A DNA stretch of 64,000 bases from an uncultured Saprospiraceae bacterium (GCA_937872385.1 CALMSO010000046.1:95679-159678), one strand, 5' to 3'. Positions 45,401 through 54,271 are shown, counted from the stretch's first letter. A program made the numbers and translations. The notes: generated from the sequence alone by a model not told the origin.

Positions 45401-45431
45401 TTCAACTTTTCAACTTTTTAACCTTTCAACA
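45401..45431. repeat. CAAC-octamer word repeat before the aminotransferase start
   Basis: TTCAACTTTTCAACTTTTTA followed by ACCTTTCAAC fills almost all of the 41-bp gap between purD and the next ATG at 45434. It is the same octamer style as 11231-11255 and the array in ileS. Confidence 0.55.
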
Positions 45432-45433
45432 AC

Positions 45434-46588
45434 ATGCACACCACTCTTTCCTTTCCATCGAAACTCCCCAACGTAGGCACCACTATTTTCACGGTAATGT
45501 CGGCCTTAGCCAATGAGCATCAAGCCATTAATCTCTCGCAGGGCTTTCCGGATTTCCCCTCTTCCGAGCGGCTGATTAATCTGGTGCACCAATATATGCA
45601 AAAAGGATACAATCAATACGCCCCGATGGCTGGCGTGCCTGCTTTGCGCGAACAACTGGCCGCCAAAATTGCCGATTTGTATCAAATTGCTGTGTCGCCA
45701 GATGAAATCACGGTGACGGCTGGTGCTACGCAGGCTTTGTTTACAGCAATTTCAGCTTTTGTGCGCCCCGGCGACGAGGTGATTCTGCTCGAACCGGCTT
45801 ATGATTGCTATCGCCCGGCGGTGGAGGTCAACGGCGGCGTACCAGTTATTTATGAAATGCAAGCTCCTGATTTTCAAGTAGATTGGAAATCCGTGGGACA
45901 ACTTTTTTCCGAGCGCACCCGAATGATTATTATCAATACCCCGCACAATCCGACAGGTACCATTTTGCGGCAAGCAGACCTCGAAGCACTCGAAAAGTTA
46001 GTGGCAGATACCGATGTATTGGTACTCAGCGACGAAGTCTATGAGCATTTGATTTACGACGACGAGCCGCACCAGAGCGTATTGCGCTACCCCGGCCTGC
46101 GCGCGCGAAGCTTAGCGGTGTACTCCTTTGGCAAAACCTTTCACAATACGGGCTGGAAAGTGGGCTATTGTGTAGCGCCACCGGAGCTGACGGCAGAACT
46201 TCGTAAAGTGCACCAGTTCAATGTTTTCTGTGTGAATACGCCCGTACAATACGCGCTGGCGGAATTTTTGCAAAATCCGGATGAGTACCTAAGCCTGAAT
46301 GCTTTTTATCAACAAAAGCGCGATTTTTTGGCGCAGGTAATGGCGGGTTCGCCCTTGCAGCCCTTGCCCAGCCGAGGCACCTATTTTCAACTTTTTGATT
46401 ACAAAAACATCAGCGATGAGCCAGATCAGGCCTTTGCCCGGCGCATCACACAGGAGTATGGCGTAGCTTCCATTCCAGTATCGGCATTTTACAGCAGCGG
46501 CCGCGACGAGCGCGTGATTCGGCTGTGCTTTGCCAAAAAAGAAGAAACATTAGAAAAGGCGGGAGCCTTGTTGCAGCGTATGGGATAA
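45434..46588 (+). CDS. Methionine aminotransferase (class I PLP enzyme, YbdL type)
   Basis: The 384-residue fold-type I aminotransferase has TVTAGATQALFTAISAFVRP, the PLP-stacking and phosphate-binding regions, NTPHNPTGT, LSDEVYEHLIYDD, the Schiff-base Lys in YSFGKTFHNTGWKVGYC and the closing Arg in ERVIRLCFAK. The GKTFHNTGWKVGY context and overall length match the methionine (and aromatic) aminotransferase branch that includes E. coli YbdL and kynurenine aminotransferase-like enzymes. It may serve methionine salvage; that is inference. Confidence 0.88.
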   Translation: MHTTLSFPSKLPNVGTTIFTVMSALANEHQAINLSQGFPDFPSSERLINLVHQYMQKGYNQYAPMAGVPALREQLAAKIADLYQIAVSPDEITVTAGATQALFTAISAFVRPGDEVILLEPAYDCYRPAVEVNGGVPVIYEMQAPDFQVDWKSVGQLFSERTRMIIINTPHNPTGTILRQADLEALEKLVADTDVLVLSDEVYEHLIYDDEPHQSVLRYPGLRARSLAVYSFGKTFHNTGWKVGYCVAPPELTAELRKVHQFNVFCVNTPVQYALAEFLQNPDEYLSLNAFYQQKRDFLAQVMAGSPLQPLPSRGTYFQLFDYKNISDEPDQAFARRITQEYGVASIPVSAFYSSGRDERVIRLCFAKKEETLEKAGALLQRMG

Positions 46589-46626
46589 AAAACGGGCGAA
46601 GGGCCGCCGTAGCAGTCGTTCGCCCG
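46587..46626 (-). terminator. Terminator of the fadD-like gene
   Basis: On the minus strand CGGGCGAA pairs with TTCGCCCG (8 bp, 18-nt GC-rich loop) and is followed by TTTTTT at 46592-46587, overlapping the last bases of the convergent aminotransferase gene. It begins 36 bp after the fadD stop. Confidence 0.75.
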
Positions 46627-46661
46627 CAAAAGGTTGGTTGATATTTTGTCCTTAAAAAACC

Positions 46662-48341
46662 TCAGGCCGTGGTGGCATTCTCCTCGCGGAGGGCGCGGCG
46701 CAGTATTTTACCGACGTTGGTTTTGGGCAGTTCCTTACGGAATTCCACCACTTTGGGCACCTTGTAGCCAGTCATATTGGCGCGGCAGTAATCAATAACC
46801 TCCTTCTCTGTCAATGAGTTGTCTTTTTTTACGACAAACAGTTTGACCACCTCGCCCGATTTGGCGTCGTTGATACCGATGGCTGCCGCTTCAAGCACTT
46901 TGGGGTGCCCCGCTACCACCTCCTCAATCTCATTCGGATACACATTGAAACCGGAAACTAAAATCATGTCTTTTTTGCGATCCACGATGCGGAAAAAGCC
47001 GCTTTCCTCCATCAGTCCGATGTCACCAGTGCAAAGCCAGCCATTGACAATGGTTTCGGCCGTAGCGTCGGGCCGATTATAATAGCCTTTCATTACTTGG
47101 GGGCCTTTCACTTGGATTTCACCAATCTGCCCGACACCCATGACCTGCCCTTGCTCGTCCACGATGCGCACATCGGTAGAAGGCAGCGGCAGCCCAATGG
47201 TACCAATTTGCCCAAGGCGGCTATCGAACGGATTGGCCGTAACTACCGGCGAAGACTCCGTCATACCAAAACCTTCGGCGAGGAAGCAGCCGGTGAGTTG
47301 TTGCCATTTTTCGGCTACGGGGCGTTGTAGTGCCATCCCACCAGCCACGGTTACTTTCAGCGAACTGAAGTCAATAGTTTTAAAATCAGGATGGTTCATC
47401 AACGCGTTGAAAAGCGTATTGACACCGGAAATCACCGAAGTCGGATAAGATTTAATGGCTTTAATGACCGACGGAATGTCGCGCGCATTGGTCACAAGAA
47501 TGTTCATACCACCGATAGCCATGATGCCGAAGCAATTGACCGTCAGGGCAAAAATATGATACAAGGGCAGGGCACAAAGCGCTACCTCTTTGCCGTCTTG
47601 CATATAGGGCGACATCCAGGCTTTCATCTGGAGCATATTGCCGACCATATTGCTATTGGTGAGCATGGCGCCTTTGGCCACGCCGGTAGTGCCGCCGGTG
47701 TATTGCAAGAAGATGGTGTCATCGGCAGTAGCATTGAAAGACTTGAGCGAGAACTTTCTGCCTTGGCTCACTGCCTCTTTGAAGTTCACGGTGTTGGGAA
47801 TGTCATATTTGGGCACCATTTTTTTGATGTTGCGTACCACAAAATTGACAATATTCCCTTTTGGGAAACCTAGCATCTCGCCGATACTGGTCGTAATGAT
47901 GGTTTTGATTTGTGTGTCCGGTAGGATTTTTTGCAAATTGCTAGCAAAATTTTCGGCGATGACGATGGCTTTGGCGCCGGAATCATTAAACTGATGCAAC
48001 ATCTCGCGGGGCGTGTATAGCGGATTGGTATTCACCACCGTGAGGCCGGCACGCATGGCACCGAATAAAGCAATGGGATATTGCAGCAGATTGGGCATCA
48101 TCAGGGCGATGCGGTCGCCGGGTTCGAGCCCGCGCGAATGCAAGTATGCGCCAAAATCGCGGGAAAGCTTGTCCACTTCACTGAAGGTCAATTCCTTGCC
48201 CATGCAGGAAAACGCTGGTTTGCTGGCATATTTGTTAAAGGCTTCTTCTACCATTGACAGGAGGGTAGGATAATCTTCCGTATTGATATTGGCCGGAACT
48301 CCACTTGGATAATTTTTAAGCCAGGGACGCTGTTCGTTCAT
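46662..48341 (-). CDS. fadD: Long-chain fatty acid--CoA ligase
   Basis: Adenylate-forming enzyme that activates fatty acids to acyl-CoA at the inner face of the membrane. The 559 residues have the AMP-binding P-loop motif LQYTGGTTGVAKGAMLTNSN, GFGMTESSP, the STDVRIVDEQG stretch, WLCTGDIGLMEESGFFRIVD with the conserved Asp and Arg, the hinge Lys/Arg region KKDMILVSGFNVYPNEIE and the C-terminal catalytic Lys in PKTNVGKILRRALRE. Full length for FadD. It is a single gene with its own terminator. Confidence 0.93.
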   Translation of the reverse strand: MNEQRPWLKNYPSGVPANINTEDYPTLLSMVEEAFNKYASKPAFSCMGKELTFSEVDKLSRDFGAYLHSRGLEPGDRIALMMPNLLQYPIALFGAMRAGLTVVNTNPLYTPREMLHQFNDSGAKAIVIAENFASNLQKILPDTQIKTIITTSIGEMLGFPKGNIVNFVVRNIKKMVPKYDIPNTVNFKEAVSQGRKFSLKSFNATADDTIFLQYTGGTTGVAKGAMLTNSNMVGNMLQMKAWMSPYMQDGKEVALCALPLYHIFALTVNCFGIMAIGGMNILVTNARDIPSVIKAIKSYPTSVISGVNTLFNALMNHPDFKTIDFSSLKVTVAGGMALQRPVAEKWQQLTGCFLAEGFGMTESSPVVTANPFDSRLGQIGTIGLPLPSTDVRIVDEQGQVMGVGQIGEIQVKGPQVMKGYYNRPDATAETIVNGWLCTGDIGLMEESGFFRIVDRKKDMILVSGFNVYPNEIEEVVAGHPKVLEAAAIGINDAKSGEVVKLFVVKKDNSLTEKEVIDYCRANMTGYKVPKVVEFRKELPKTNVGKILRRALREENATTA

Positions 48342-48656
48342 ATTCTTGTGTTTTTAAATTCTGGTGTTTTATTAGTCAACAACAAAAATCTACAAAATTT
48401 CATTTTATTTGGCCCTAAAATAACATTTTTTTGCTAAAGTGCATTAGAAAATGAGACTGTGCCTGTGTATGGGCTGTCCAAACTTTGAAAAGCTGAAAGT
48501 ACAAAAATGAATTGTAGCGCCTGAAAAGTCGTGGCAACTTGTTTTTTTTATGAAAAATCAGGCTTCTTTGCAGCGGGCTATGGTTGAAATCATTATTTTT
48601 GGGCGGTCTCTAATCAAAATAAATTTCATTAAGTCACCAAGCAAGCAACTTAAACT
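48342..48656. other. Divergent intergenic region between fadD and gcvH
   Basis: A 315-bp AT-rich region without a credible gene. It holds the gcvH promoter-like pair at 48567-48601; I find no exact TAnnTTTG box for fadD. A 65-codon minus-strand frame that overlaps gcvH is a shadow. Confidence 0.5.
48567..48601 (+). promoter_or_regulatory. Promoter for gcvH, TTTG-N23-TATTTTTG
   Basis: The exact -7 box TATTTTTG (48594-48601) is preceded by TTTG at 48567-48570. The spacer of 23 bp is slightly long. The ATG lies 55 bp after the box. Confidence 0.45.
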
Positions 48657-49037
48657 ATGGAATTTCCGGCAAATTTGAAATACACGGAAGAACACGAATG
48701 GGTTCGCGTAGAGGAAGGCAATACTGCCTACGTGGGCATCACTGATTTTGCGCAAAGCGAACTGGGCGAAATCGTATATGTAGAAGTAGGCACGGTAGGC
48801 GATAGCCTCGGCGCCAATGATATTTTTGGCACGGTAGAAGCTGTGAAAACCACTTCCGACCTGTATTTGCCAATAGCAGGTACCATTCTCGAACTCAATG
48901 AGCGGCTGGAAAACGAGCCGGAATTGGTCAATGAATCGCCGTATGGCGACGGCTGGATTGTCAAAGTAAGCTTGAACGACTTGGCTGATTTGGACAAACT
49001 GATGGATGCTACCGCCTACGAAGCGCTGGTCGGGTGA
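48657..49037 (+). CDS. gcvH: Glycine cleavage system H protein
   Basis: Lipoylated carrier that shuttles the aminomethyl group between P, T and L proteins. The 126 residues contain [12 protein letters not shown], the lipoyl-Lys region [19 protein letters not shown] (Lys 64) and [23 protein letters not shown]. Full length. It is followed 98 bp later by a VanZ-family gene, a pairing frequent in Bacteroidota; the other glycine cleavage genes are not here. Confidence 0.96.
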   Translation: MEFPANLKYTEEHEWVRVEEGNTAYVGITDFAQSELGEIVYVEVGTVGDSLGANDIFGTVEAVKTTSDLYLPIAGTILELNERLENEPELVNESPYGDGWIVKVSLNDLADLDKLMDATAYEALVG

Positions 49038-49135
49038 GGCAATAACCCGGCAGCCGGTTGGTGCAGCGAATGGAAGGAGTACATTTTTTTGAAAAAAGAA
49101 GCAGAAAAATTATCGCTACACCCACCAAAAATGCC

Positions 49136-49522
49136 ATGTGTCGCATCTTTACACACAACAGTCAACAATTGAAATATTACATTCCGGCTTTGTTATGGGG
49201 CTTGACCATCCTGACGCTCTCGATTGTTTCGGGCGTCCGGTTGCCACGCCTCGCCGAAAGCATAATCGGTACAGACAAGCTGGCGCACGCTGCCGCTTAT
49301 TGTGTGTTTTGTACCTTGTTGCTTTATGGCTTTCGCCGCAATGAGATGCCGTTTCGGCGAGCAGCGCTGCTGGCGGTGTGCATTGGCTCAGGCTACGGCC
49401 TTTTAATGGAATGTTTGCAATATCAGTTTTTTCCGCACCGATATTTTGAAGTGTGGGATATTGTAGCTAATATTATTGGCTCATTACTCAGCGTATTAGT
49501 GTCTTATTTTTTTATAAAGTAA
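49136..49522 (+). CDS. VanZ-family membrane protein
   Basis: The 128-residue protein (ATG at 49136; the longer frame from a GTG at 49058 is unlikely) has four membrane segments. It carries the VanZ hallmarks TDKLAHAAAYCVFCTLLLYG and ECLQYQFFPHRYFEVWDIVANI-type motifs with conserved Asp, His and Asn. VanZ gives low-level teicoplanin resistance in enterococci; the Bacteroidota members are of unknown function. It sits between gcvH and a TonB gene in the same direction. Confidence 0.88.
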   Translation: MCRIFTHNSQQLKYYIPALLWGLTILTLSIVSGVRLPRLAESIIGTDKLAHAAAYCVFCTLLLYGFRRNEMPFRRAALLAVCIGSGYGLLMECLQYQFFPHRYFEVWDIVANIIGSLLSVLVSYFFIK

Positions 49523-49533
49523 AACTTGTCAGT

Positions 49534-50451
49534 ATGGTTGATATTTCCGTAGGTTCGGCTACACTTGCACTCTCCTTAGTAGGTATTATTGCCTTAGTGG
49601 CTATACTTGTGATTGCTATCAAGCGCAATTATGCCAAAAAGGGAGCGGGCGAGCTTGCCGAGAAGTACCACGACCAGACTCAAGCCTCCGCGCTGGCAGT
49701 GCGAAACAAGTATCCAGAAGTTGATGTATTCAACATGAGCGGTACTTTTTTCAATGTTGGCCTTGCATTGGCGCTTGGTTTGGTTGTACTGGCGTTTGGT
49801 TGGACGCAATACGAGAAAAAGGTTATTATTCCCGATGATGCTCTGCTCATAGACGAGGACATCGAGATGGAGCCGCCTCGTACTGCCGAACCACCGCCAC
49901 CTCCACCACCTCCACCGCCGCCCGTCATCGAGGAAGTTCCGGAAGAACTGATCGAAGACGAAGAGCAGCCAGAGTTTGTGGACCAGTCCATTGATGAAAA
50001 AACCACCGTCGAAGCGCCCGTTGTGGTAAAAAGGGACGCCCCGCCGCCCCCGCCGCCGCCGCCACCTCCACCACCCAAAGAAGAGGAAATCTTCAAAGTG
50101 GTAGAAGAGATGCCGCGCTTCCCGGGTTGTGAAAACCTGCCGACGACCGACGAGAAAAAGAAATGTGCCGACCAGAAAATGCTTGAGTTTATCTACAAAA
50201 ACATCAAGTATCCGGCCATTGCCCGTGAAAACGGTATCGAAGGCATGGTAGTAGTGACTTTCGTTGTGGAAACAGACGGATCGGTAACGGACGCTCGTAT
50301 TGTACGCGACATCGGCGGGCAGTGCGGCCAGGAAGCCCTCCGCGTGACCCAACTGATGAACGACCAAGGCATCAAGTGGGTGCCTGGTAAGCAGCGCGGT
50401 CGCAATGTGCGGGTGCAGTTCAACCTGCCCGTGCGTTTCAAGCTCGAGTAG
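49534..50451 (+). CDS. TonB-family energy transducer with extra N-terminal membrane helix
   Basis: The 305-residue protein has two hydrophobic segments (about 10-29 and 71-90) rather than the single TonB anchor. A long acidic, proline-rich periplasmic spacer follows, with uninterrupted tracts of 11 and 12 Pro (about 119-129 and 170-181). The C-terminal TonB domain (about 205-305) has YPAIARENGIEGMVVVTFVV, AR-IVRDIGGQCGQEALRV and WVPGKQRGRNVRVQFNLPV. It transduces proton-motive force to outer-membrane receptors. No exbB/exbD genes are nearby. It starts 12 bp after the VanZ gene, so it is probably co-transcribed. Confidence 0.9.
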   Translation: MVDISVGSATLALSLVGIIALVAILVIAIKRNYAKKGAGELAEKYHDQTQASALAVRNKYPEVDVFNMSGTFFNVGLALALGLVVLAFGWTQYEKKVIIPDDALLIDEDIEMEPPRTAEPPPPPPPPPPPVIEEVPEELIEDEEQPEFVDQSIDEKTTVEAPVVVKRDAPPPPPPPPPPPPKEEEIFKVVEEMPRFPGCENLPTTDEKKKCADQKMLEFIYKNIKYPAIARENGIEGMVVVTFVVETDGSVTDARIVRDIGGQCGQEALRVTQLMNDQGIKWVPGKQRGRNVRVQFNLPVRFKLE

Positions 50452-50636
50452 GACCGATTGCACGCAGCTACGCATCACAAAATGGCTACCTCCGCAAGGG
50501 CGTAGCCGTTTTGCATTTATCACCTGAAGCCTACTTCCTTTCTGAAAATAGCGTTGTTGCATTTTCCGGACAGGTAGCAAGCAACTTTTGACGGCGCGCA
50601 ACGTTTTTTAACAAAGACGAACCTTTTTCAAAAAAA

Positions 50637-52445
50637 ATGACGAATATGCGATATTTTCTTACAATGCTGGCGCTACTGGCAGGTATGGTAGCGTATGGGC
50701 AGCAAGACGCGCGTCTGGCGCAGCAGTATTTTCAGAATGGCGAGTACGAAAAAGCGGCCGTGATGTACGAAAAACTGTTCAATATCAATCCAGATAATGA
50801 CTTTTATTTCGATCGCTACATTGATTGCTTGCTGGCTACGGAAGCCTTCAGCGAATGTGAAAAAATCATCAAGCAACAGATCCGCCGCAACCCATCCAAC
50901 GTCAACCTCTACGTGACCTACGGCAAGCTCTATGAGCGCCAGTACCGCGAAGAAGAGGCGGCAGCCCAGTACCAACAAGCCATTGCCAACCTCTCGAAAG
51001 ACCCCTTCATCATTACGCGCCTCGCCAATGCTTTTGTGGTATTGACCAAGTACGACCAAGCCATCGAAACCTACGAGCGCGGAGCAGTGCTGCTCAAAGA
51101 TCAGAATATTTTTGCCTATAACCTCGGTGAGCTCTACCGCCGCAAGGGCGATATACCGCGCATGGTAGAAAGCTACCTCAATGCGCTGGATGCCAACGCC
51201 GACCGCATCGGAACGGTACAAACCATTTTTCAGCGTTACTTTTTGACGGAAGATTATGACGAATTGCAACGCCAACTCTACACCCGATTGCAAAAAAATG
51301 AAAATACGCCGCATTTTATCGAATTGCTCACCTGGGTATTCGTACAGCGAAAAGATTACAAAAATGCTCTCCGGCAGGTGCGTGCCCTCGATCGGCGCCT
51401 CCGCGAAAATGGCGGCCGCGTTTATCAACTGGGCGAAATAGCCGCCAATGACAAAGACTACGAAACTGCCATAGAAGCCTACGAATACGTGGCGCAAAAA
51501 GGGATAGAGTCGCCGTTTTACTTAGAAGCCCGGCGCGAATCCTTGCGGGTAAAGCGCACGCGCCTCGCCGATGGCTACAACTATACGCGCCCGGAGCTAT
51601 TGGCATTGGAAAAAGAATACGAAACCTTTCTCAATGAGTTCGGTCGCTCGCGCATCACGGCAGGCATCATCTTAGAATTGGCGGAGTTAGAGGCTTTATA
51701 CCTCAATAATCTCGACAAAGCCATTGAACTGCTCACGGAGTTGCTCGCCTACCCCAATGTGGACAAAAACATTGAAGCCAGCGCCAAGCTCAGCCTCGCG
51801 GATTATTACCTCATCAAAGGCGAAATTTGGGAGTCCACGCTGCTCTATTCTCAAGTGGATAAAGCTTTCAAGGAAGACCCCATGGGGCACGAAGCGCGCT
51901 TTCGCAATGCACGCCTATCGTACTTCACCGGCGATTTTCAGTGGGCGCAGGCACAGTTTGACATCCTGAAGGCTTCTACCTCCAAGCTTATTTCCAATGA
52001 CGCGATTGACATGTCCGTCTTTATTATGGATAATTTGGGCTTAGATACTACGGCCCGGGCCCTACAAATGTTTGCAGAAGCAGAATTATTGGTGTTTCAA
52101 AATCGCTTTGCAGAAGCTTTTCGCAAATTGGACAGCCTGTTGGTGTTGTTTCCCAAACACGCTTTAGATGATGATGTGTTATATCTGAAAGGGCGAATTC
52201 ATTATAAAAAACGAGACTACGCGCAGGCGGCCGTTGCTTTCCAAAAAATTGTAGATGATTATGCCACCGAAATCAAGGCGGATAATGCACTGTTTGAACT
52301 GGCGCAAATCTACGAGCGCCACCTCGAAGATATAGACAAAGCAAAGGAATTGTACGAAAAAATGTTTGTGGAGTACTCTGGCAGTACATTTGCGGTAGAG
52401 GCGAGAAAAAGATACCGGATACTACGTGGCGATACAATACAATAA
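50637..52445 (+). CDS. Secreted tetratricopeptide repeat protein
   Basis: The 602-residue protein has a signal peptide (MRYFLTMLALLAGMVAYGQ from the second Met; ATGs at 50637 and 50646 are both possible). It is built of TPR-like helical pairs throughout: RLAQQYFQNGEYEKAAVMYE near the start and IYERHLEDIDKAKELYEKMF near the end. It should be periplasmic. The C-terminal BamD-like region suggests an envelope assembly role, but no specific function can be assigned. The stop codon is 86 bp from the end of the convergent rpmH. Confidence 0.85.
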   Translation: MTNMRYFLTMLALLAGMVAYGQQDARLAQQYFQNGEYEKAAVMYEKLFNINPDNDFYFDRYIDCLLATEAFSECEKIIKQQIRRNPSNVNLYVTYGKLYERQYREEEAAAQYQQAIANLSKDPFIITRLANAFVVLTKYDQAIETYERGAVLLKDQNIFAYNLGELYRRKGDIPRMVESYLNALDANADRIGTVQTIFQRYFLTEDYDELQRQLYTRLQKNENTPHFIELLTWVFVQRKDYKNALRQVRALDRRLRENGGRVYQLGEIAANDKDYETAIEAYEYVAQKGIESPFYLEARRESLRVKRTRLADGYNYTRPELLALEKEYETFLNEFGRSRITAGIILELAELEALYLNNLDKAIELLTELLAYPNVDKNIEASAKLSLADYYLIKGEIWESTLLYSQVDKAFKEDPMGHEARFRNARLSYFTGDFQWAQAQFDILKASTSKLISNDAIDMSVFIMDNLGLDTTARALQMFAEAELLVFQNRFAEAFRKLDSLLVLFPKHALDDDVLYLKGRIHYKKRDYAQAAVAFQKIVDDYATEIKADNALFELAQIYERHLEDIDKAKELYEKMFVEYSGSTFAVEARKRYRILRGDTIQ

Positions 52446-52453
52446 GGACTGAC

Positions 52454-52532
52454 GATATGCGATTTTCGAAAGTAAAAACAGCCAAGAGGGTACTATAGCT
52501 TCCCGCTGTTCGTCAATCGTTCATCGCATATC
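52454..52532. terminator. Extended inverted repeat between convergent genes
   Basis: GATATGCGAT (52454-52463) and ATCGCATATC (52523-52532) are perfect inverted repeats. Between them, AACAGC/GCTGTT and GGG/CCC can pair in the same register, making a long interrupted hairpin. The distal arm overlaps the rpmH stop codon. It may act as a bidirectional terminator or protect both 3' ends; there is no T tract. Confidence 0.45.
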
Positions 52533-52689
52533 AATCCTTCAAGCGCTTCTCGTCGGAAACCGTCAGTTTGTGGCGGCCTTTGGCACGACGGCGGGCCAGC
52601 ACTCTGCGACCGTTTTTGGTCGCCATGCGCGAGCGGAAGCCATGCTTGTTGGCGCGCTTTCTTCTCGATGGTTGAAATGTTCTTTTCAT
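52531..52689 (-). CDS. rpmH: Large ribosomal subunit protein bL34
   Basis: The 52-codon gene reads [20 protein letters not shown], then [20 protein letters not shown] and [12 protein letters not shown], which is the bL34 family throughout (MKRTFQPS, HGFRxRM, GRxVLxxRRxKGR). It is a small basic protein of the 50S subunit. In many bacteria rpmH neighbours rnpA and dnaA; here it is a single gene with its own strong Bacteroidota promoter and lies downstream of frr. Confidence 0.97.
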   Translation of the reverse strand: MKRTFQPSRRKRANKHGFRSRMATKNGRRVLARRRAKGRHKLTVSDEKRLKD

Positions 52690-52742
52690 GGCATTTATAT
52701 TTTTTGGAACCCTCTAAGGGGGCATTTTTTAGAAAAGTGCGA

Positions 52743-52774
52743 CAAAGGTAAGGCTATTTCTGTAATCCAGCAAA
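52743..52774 (-). promoter_or_regulatory. rpmH promoter, TTTG-N20-TACCTTTG
   Basis: On the minus strand TTTG (52774-52771) is followed by a 20-bp spacer and TACCTTTG (52750-52743). This is the best match in the window to the Bacteroidota primary sigma consensus, 54 bp upstream of the rpmH ATG. Confidence 0.75.
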
Positions 52775-52840
52775 TAGAATTACACTCTTTATTCAAAAAA
52801 AACTTTGTACCGGGCTGCTGTCGGTTCTCGCACAACAAGC

Positions 52841-53407
52841 TCACACCGTCAGGATGTCTTTTTCCTTTGCTTCAATCAATTGATCTACTTTGCCGCTGTA
52901 TTTGTCGGTCAGGTTTTGTACTTCCTGTTCCTTGCGCTTGCCGGCGTCTTCTGGGAATCCATCTTTCACGGCTTTTTTGATGTGCTCCATGGCGTCGCGG
53001 CGGGCGTTGCGCACGCTTACCTTGGCATCTTCGCCAAGCGCTTTGGCCTTTTTCACCAGTTCTTTGCGGCGCTCTTCTGTGAGCGGCGGAATGGAAAGGC
53101 GCACTACTTCGCCATCGTTTTGAGGTGTAATGCCAAGATTGGCTTCAAAAATCGCTTTTTCGATGGGGGCCAGCATAGATTTTTCCCAAGGCTGAATCAC
53201 GAGGGTGCGCGCATCGGAAGCACTGATATTGGCAACCTGATTGAGCGGCGCAGGCGCACCATAATAGCTGATCATTAGCCCTTCGAGCATGGCTGGGGCG
53301 GCTTTGCCCGTGCGTATTTTGCCCAACTCTTGGTGCAGGTGGTTCAGGGCTTGTTCCATCAGTTCTTCAGCGTGCTCAATGTGTAGGTTTACTTCTTCGG
53401 TTTGCAT
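52841..53407 (-). CDS. frr: Ribosome recycling factor
   Basis: Splits post-termination ribosomes together with EF-G. The 188 residues follow the family closely: LNHLHQELGKIRTGKAAPAM, YYGAPAPLNQVANISASDAR, IQPWEKSMLAPIEKAI, RLSIPPLTEERRKELVKKAK and VRNARRDA. Length is standard. It has a -7 box 37 bp upstream and is followed by rpmH, which has a separate promoter. Confidence 0.97.
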   Translation of the reverse strand: MQTEEVNLHIEHAEELMEQALNHLHQELGKIRTGKAAPAMLEGLMISYYGAPAPLNQVANISASDARTLVIQPWEKSMLAPIEKAIFEANLGITPQNDGEVVRLSIPPLTEERRKELVKKAKALGEDAKVSVRNARRDAMEHIKKAVKDGFPEDAGKRKEQEVQNLTDKYSGKVDQLIEAKEKDILTV

Positions 53408-53443
53408 GGCTTTGCAAGTTTGTTAACATAAAATGCGCAGTCG

Positions 53444-53451
53444 CAAAGATA
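53444..53451 (-). promoter_or_regulatory. -7 box TATCTTTG for frr
   Basis: An exact TAnnTTTG match on the minus strand, 37 bp before the frr ATG. The -33 element is not convincing. Confidence 0.5.
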
Positions 53452-53577
53452 AAAATAGTCGCCGGAAACAGGTTGTATTTCGCGCTGCTATTTTATAAAC
53501 AGCAGACAGGCGGAACGACGGGCGGTCATTCTGCCTGTCCGGCAAAATTATTGAAAATTTTGAATATTGCTAACTAC

Positions 53578-53588
53578 TTGATTATCAA
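53578..53588. repeat. TTGATTATCAA palindrome
   Basis: An exact 11-mer with 5-nt arms at the very end of the zinc peptidase gene; it overlaps that gene's TGA stop. Confidence 0.4.
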
Positions 53589-54271
53589 TTGTTATTCAAA
53601 CGCATAATCAAGTACAGCAAGGTAACTAAAGCCGATAATGCTGCCGATACGTACGTCATGGCTGCCCACCAGAGTGCATCTTTGGCGCCGTCGTATTCTT
53701 GGCCACGTGCTACATTCGACTGGTCGAGCCAAGCTAAGGCGCGCTTGCTGGCATCAAATTCTACCGGCAGGGTGACCAAGCTGAAAAGTGTAGTCACACC
53801 AAACACCCCAATGGTGATGAGCAGCAGCAAATTGCTGGAAGCTACGCCAAACGCACCCAGCGCAAAGAGCAGCAGGTATTGTTGTAAACCGGAGGCGACA
53901 CTGACCACTGGCACCATCGCTGAGCGCAACTGCAACATGGAGTAAGCCGTGGCGTGCTGCACGGCGTGGCCACACTCGTGGGCAGCTACGGCAGCGGCGG
54001 CTACACTCCGACCGTGATACACATCCGGGCTGAGGCTGACGGTTTTGGAAAGTGGATTGTAATGGTCACTCAAGAAACCTTGCCCTTCCACAATTTTTAC
54101 ATCGCGGATACCATAATGGCGGAGCATGCTGTCGGCAATTTCGGCACCACTCATACCTGAGCGCACCGGCATTTGGCTATAATAAGAAAACTTGCTGCGC
54201 AAGCGTCCGCTGATAATCATACCAATGACAGAGAAAACGCCTGCAATAATAAAATATCCGAGCATATGCAA
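53585..54271 (-). CDS. YugP-type neutral zinc metallopeptidase (membrane)
   Basis: The 228-residue membrane protein has an N-terminal helix, the zinc motif HECGH at 98-102 within AAVAAHECGHAVQHA, and hydrophobic segments at about 115-165 and 195-222. SLSPDVYHGRSVAAAAVAAH and LPVEFDASKRALAWL are typical of the YugP (peptidase membrane zinc metallopeptidase, putative) family. The third ligand is probably Glu in the LPVEFDAS motif. The substrate is unknown. It lies between serS and frr on the same strand. Confidence 0.9.
   Translation of the reverse strand: MHMLGYFIIAGVFSVIGMIISGRLRSKFSYYSQMPVRSGMSGAEIADSMLRHYGIRDVKIVEGQGFLSDHYNPLSKTVSLSPDVYHGRSVAAAAVAAHECGHAVQHATAYSMLQLRSAMVPVVSVASGLQQYLLLFALGAFGVASSNLLLLITIGVFGVTTLFSLVTLPVEFDASKRALAWLDQSNVARGQEYDGAKDALWWAAMTYVSAALSALVTLLYLIMRLNNN

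Noticed and set aside
49594..50601. 335-codon minus-strand ORF and a nested Gly-rich 138-codon ORF
   Set aside because: Both are shadows of the TonB gene; the Gly run is simply the complement of the polyproline codons.
52570..52980. 136-codon plus-strand ORF
   Set aside because: It is antisense to rpmH, which is a clear bL34 gene on the other strand, and to frr.
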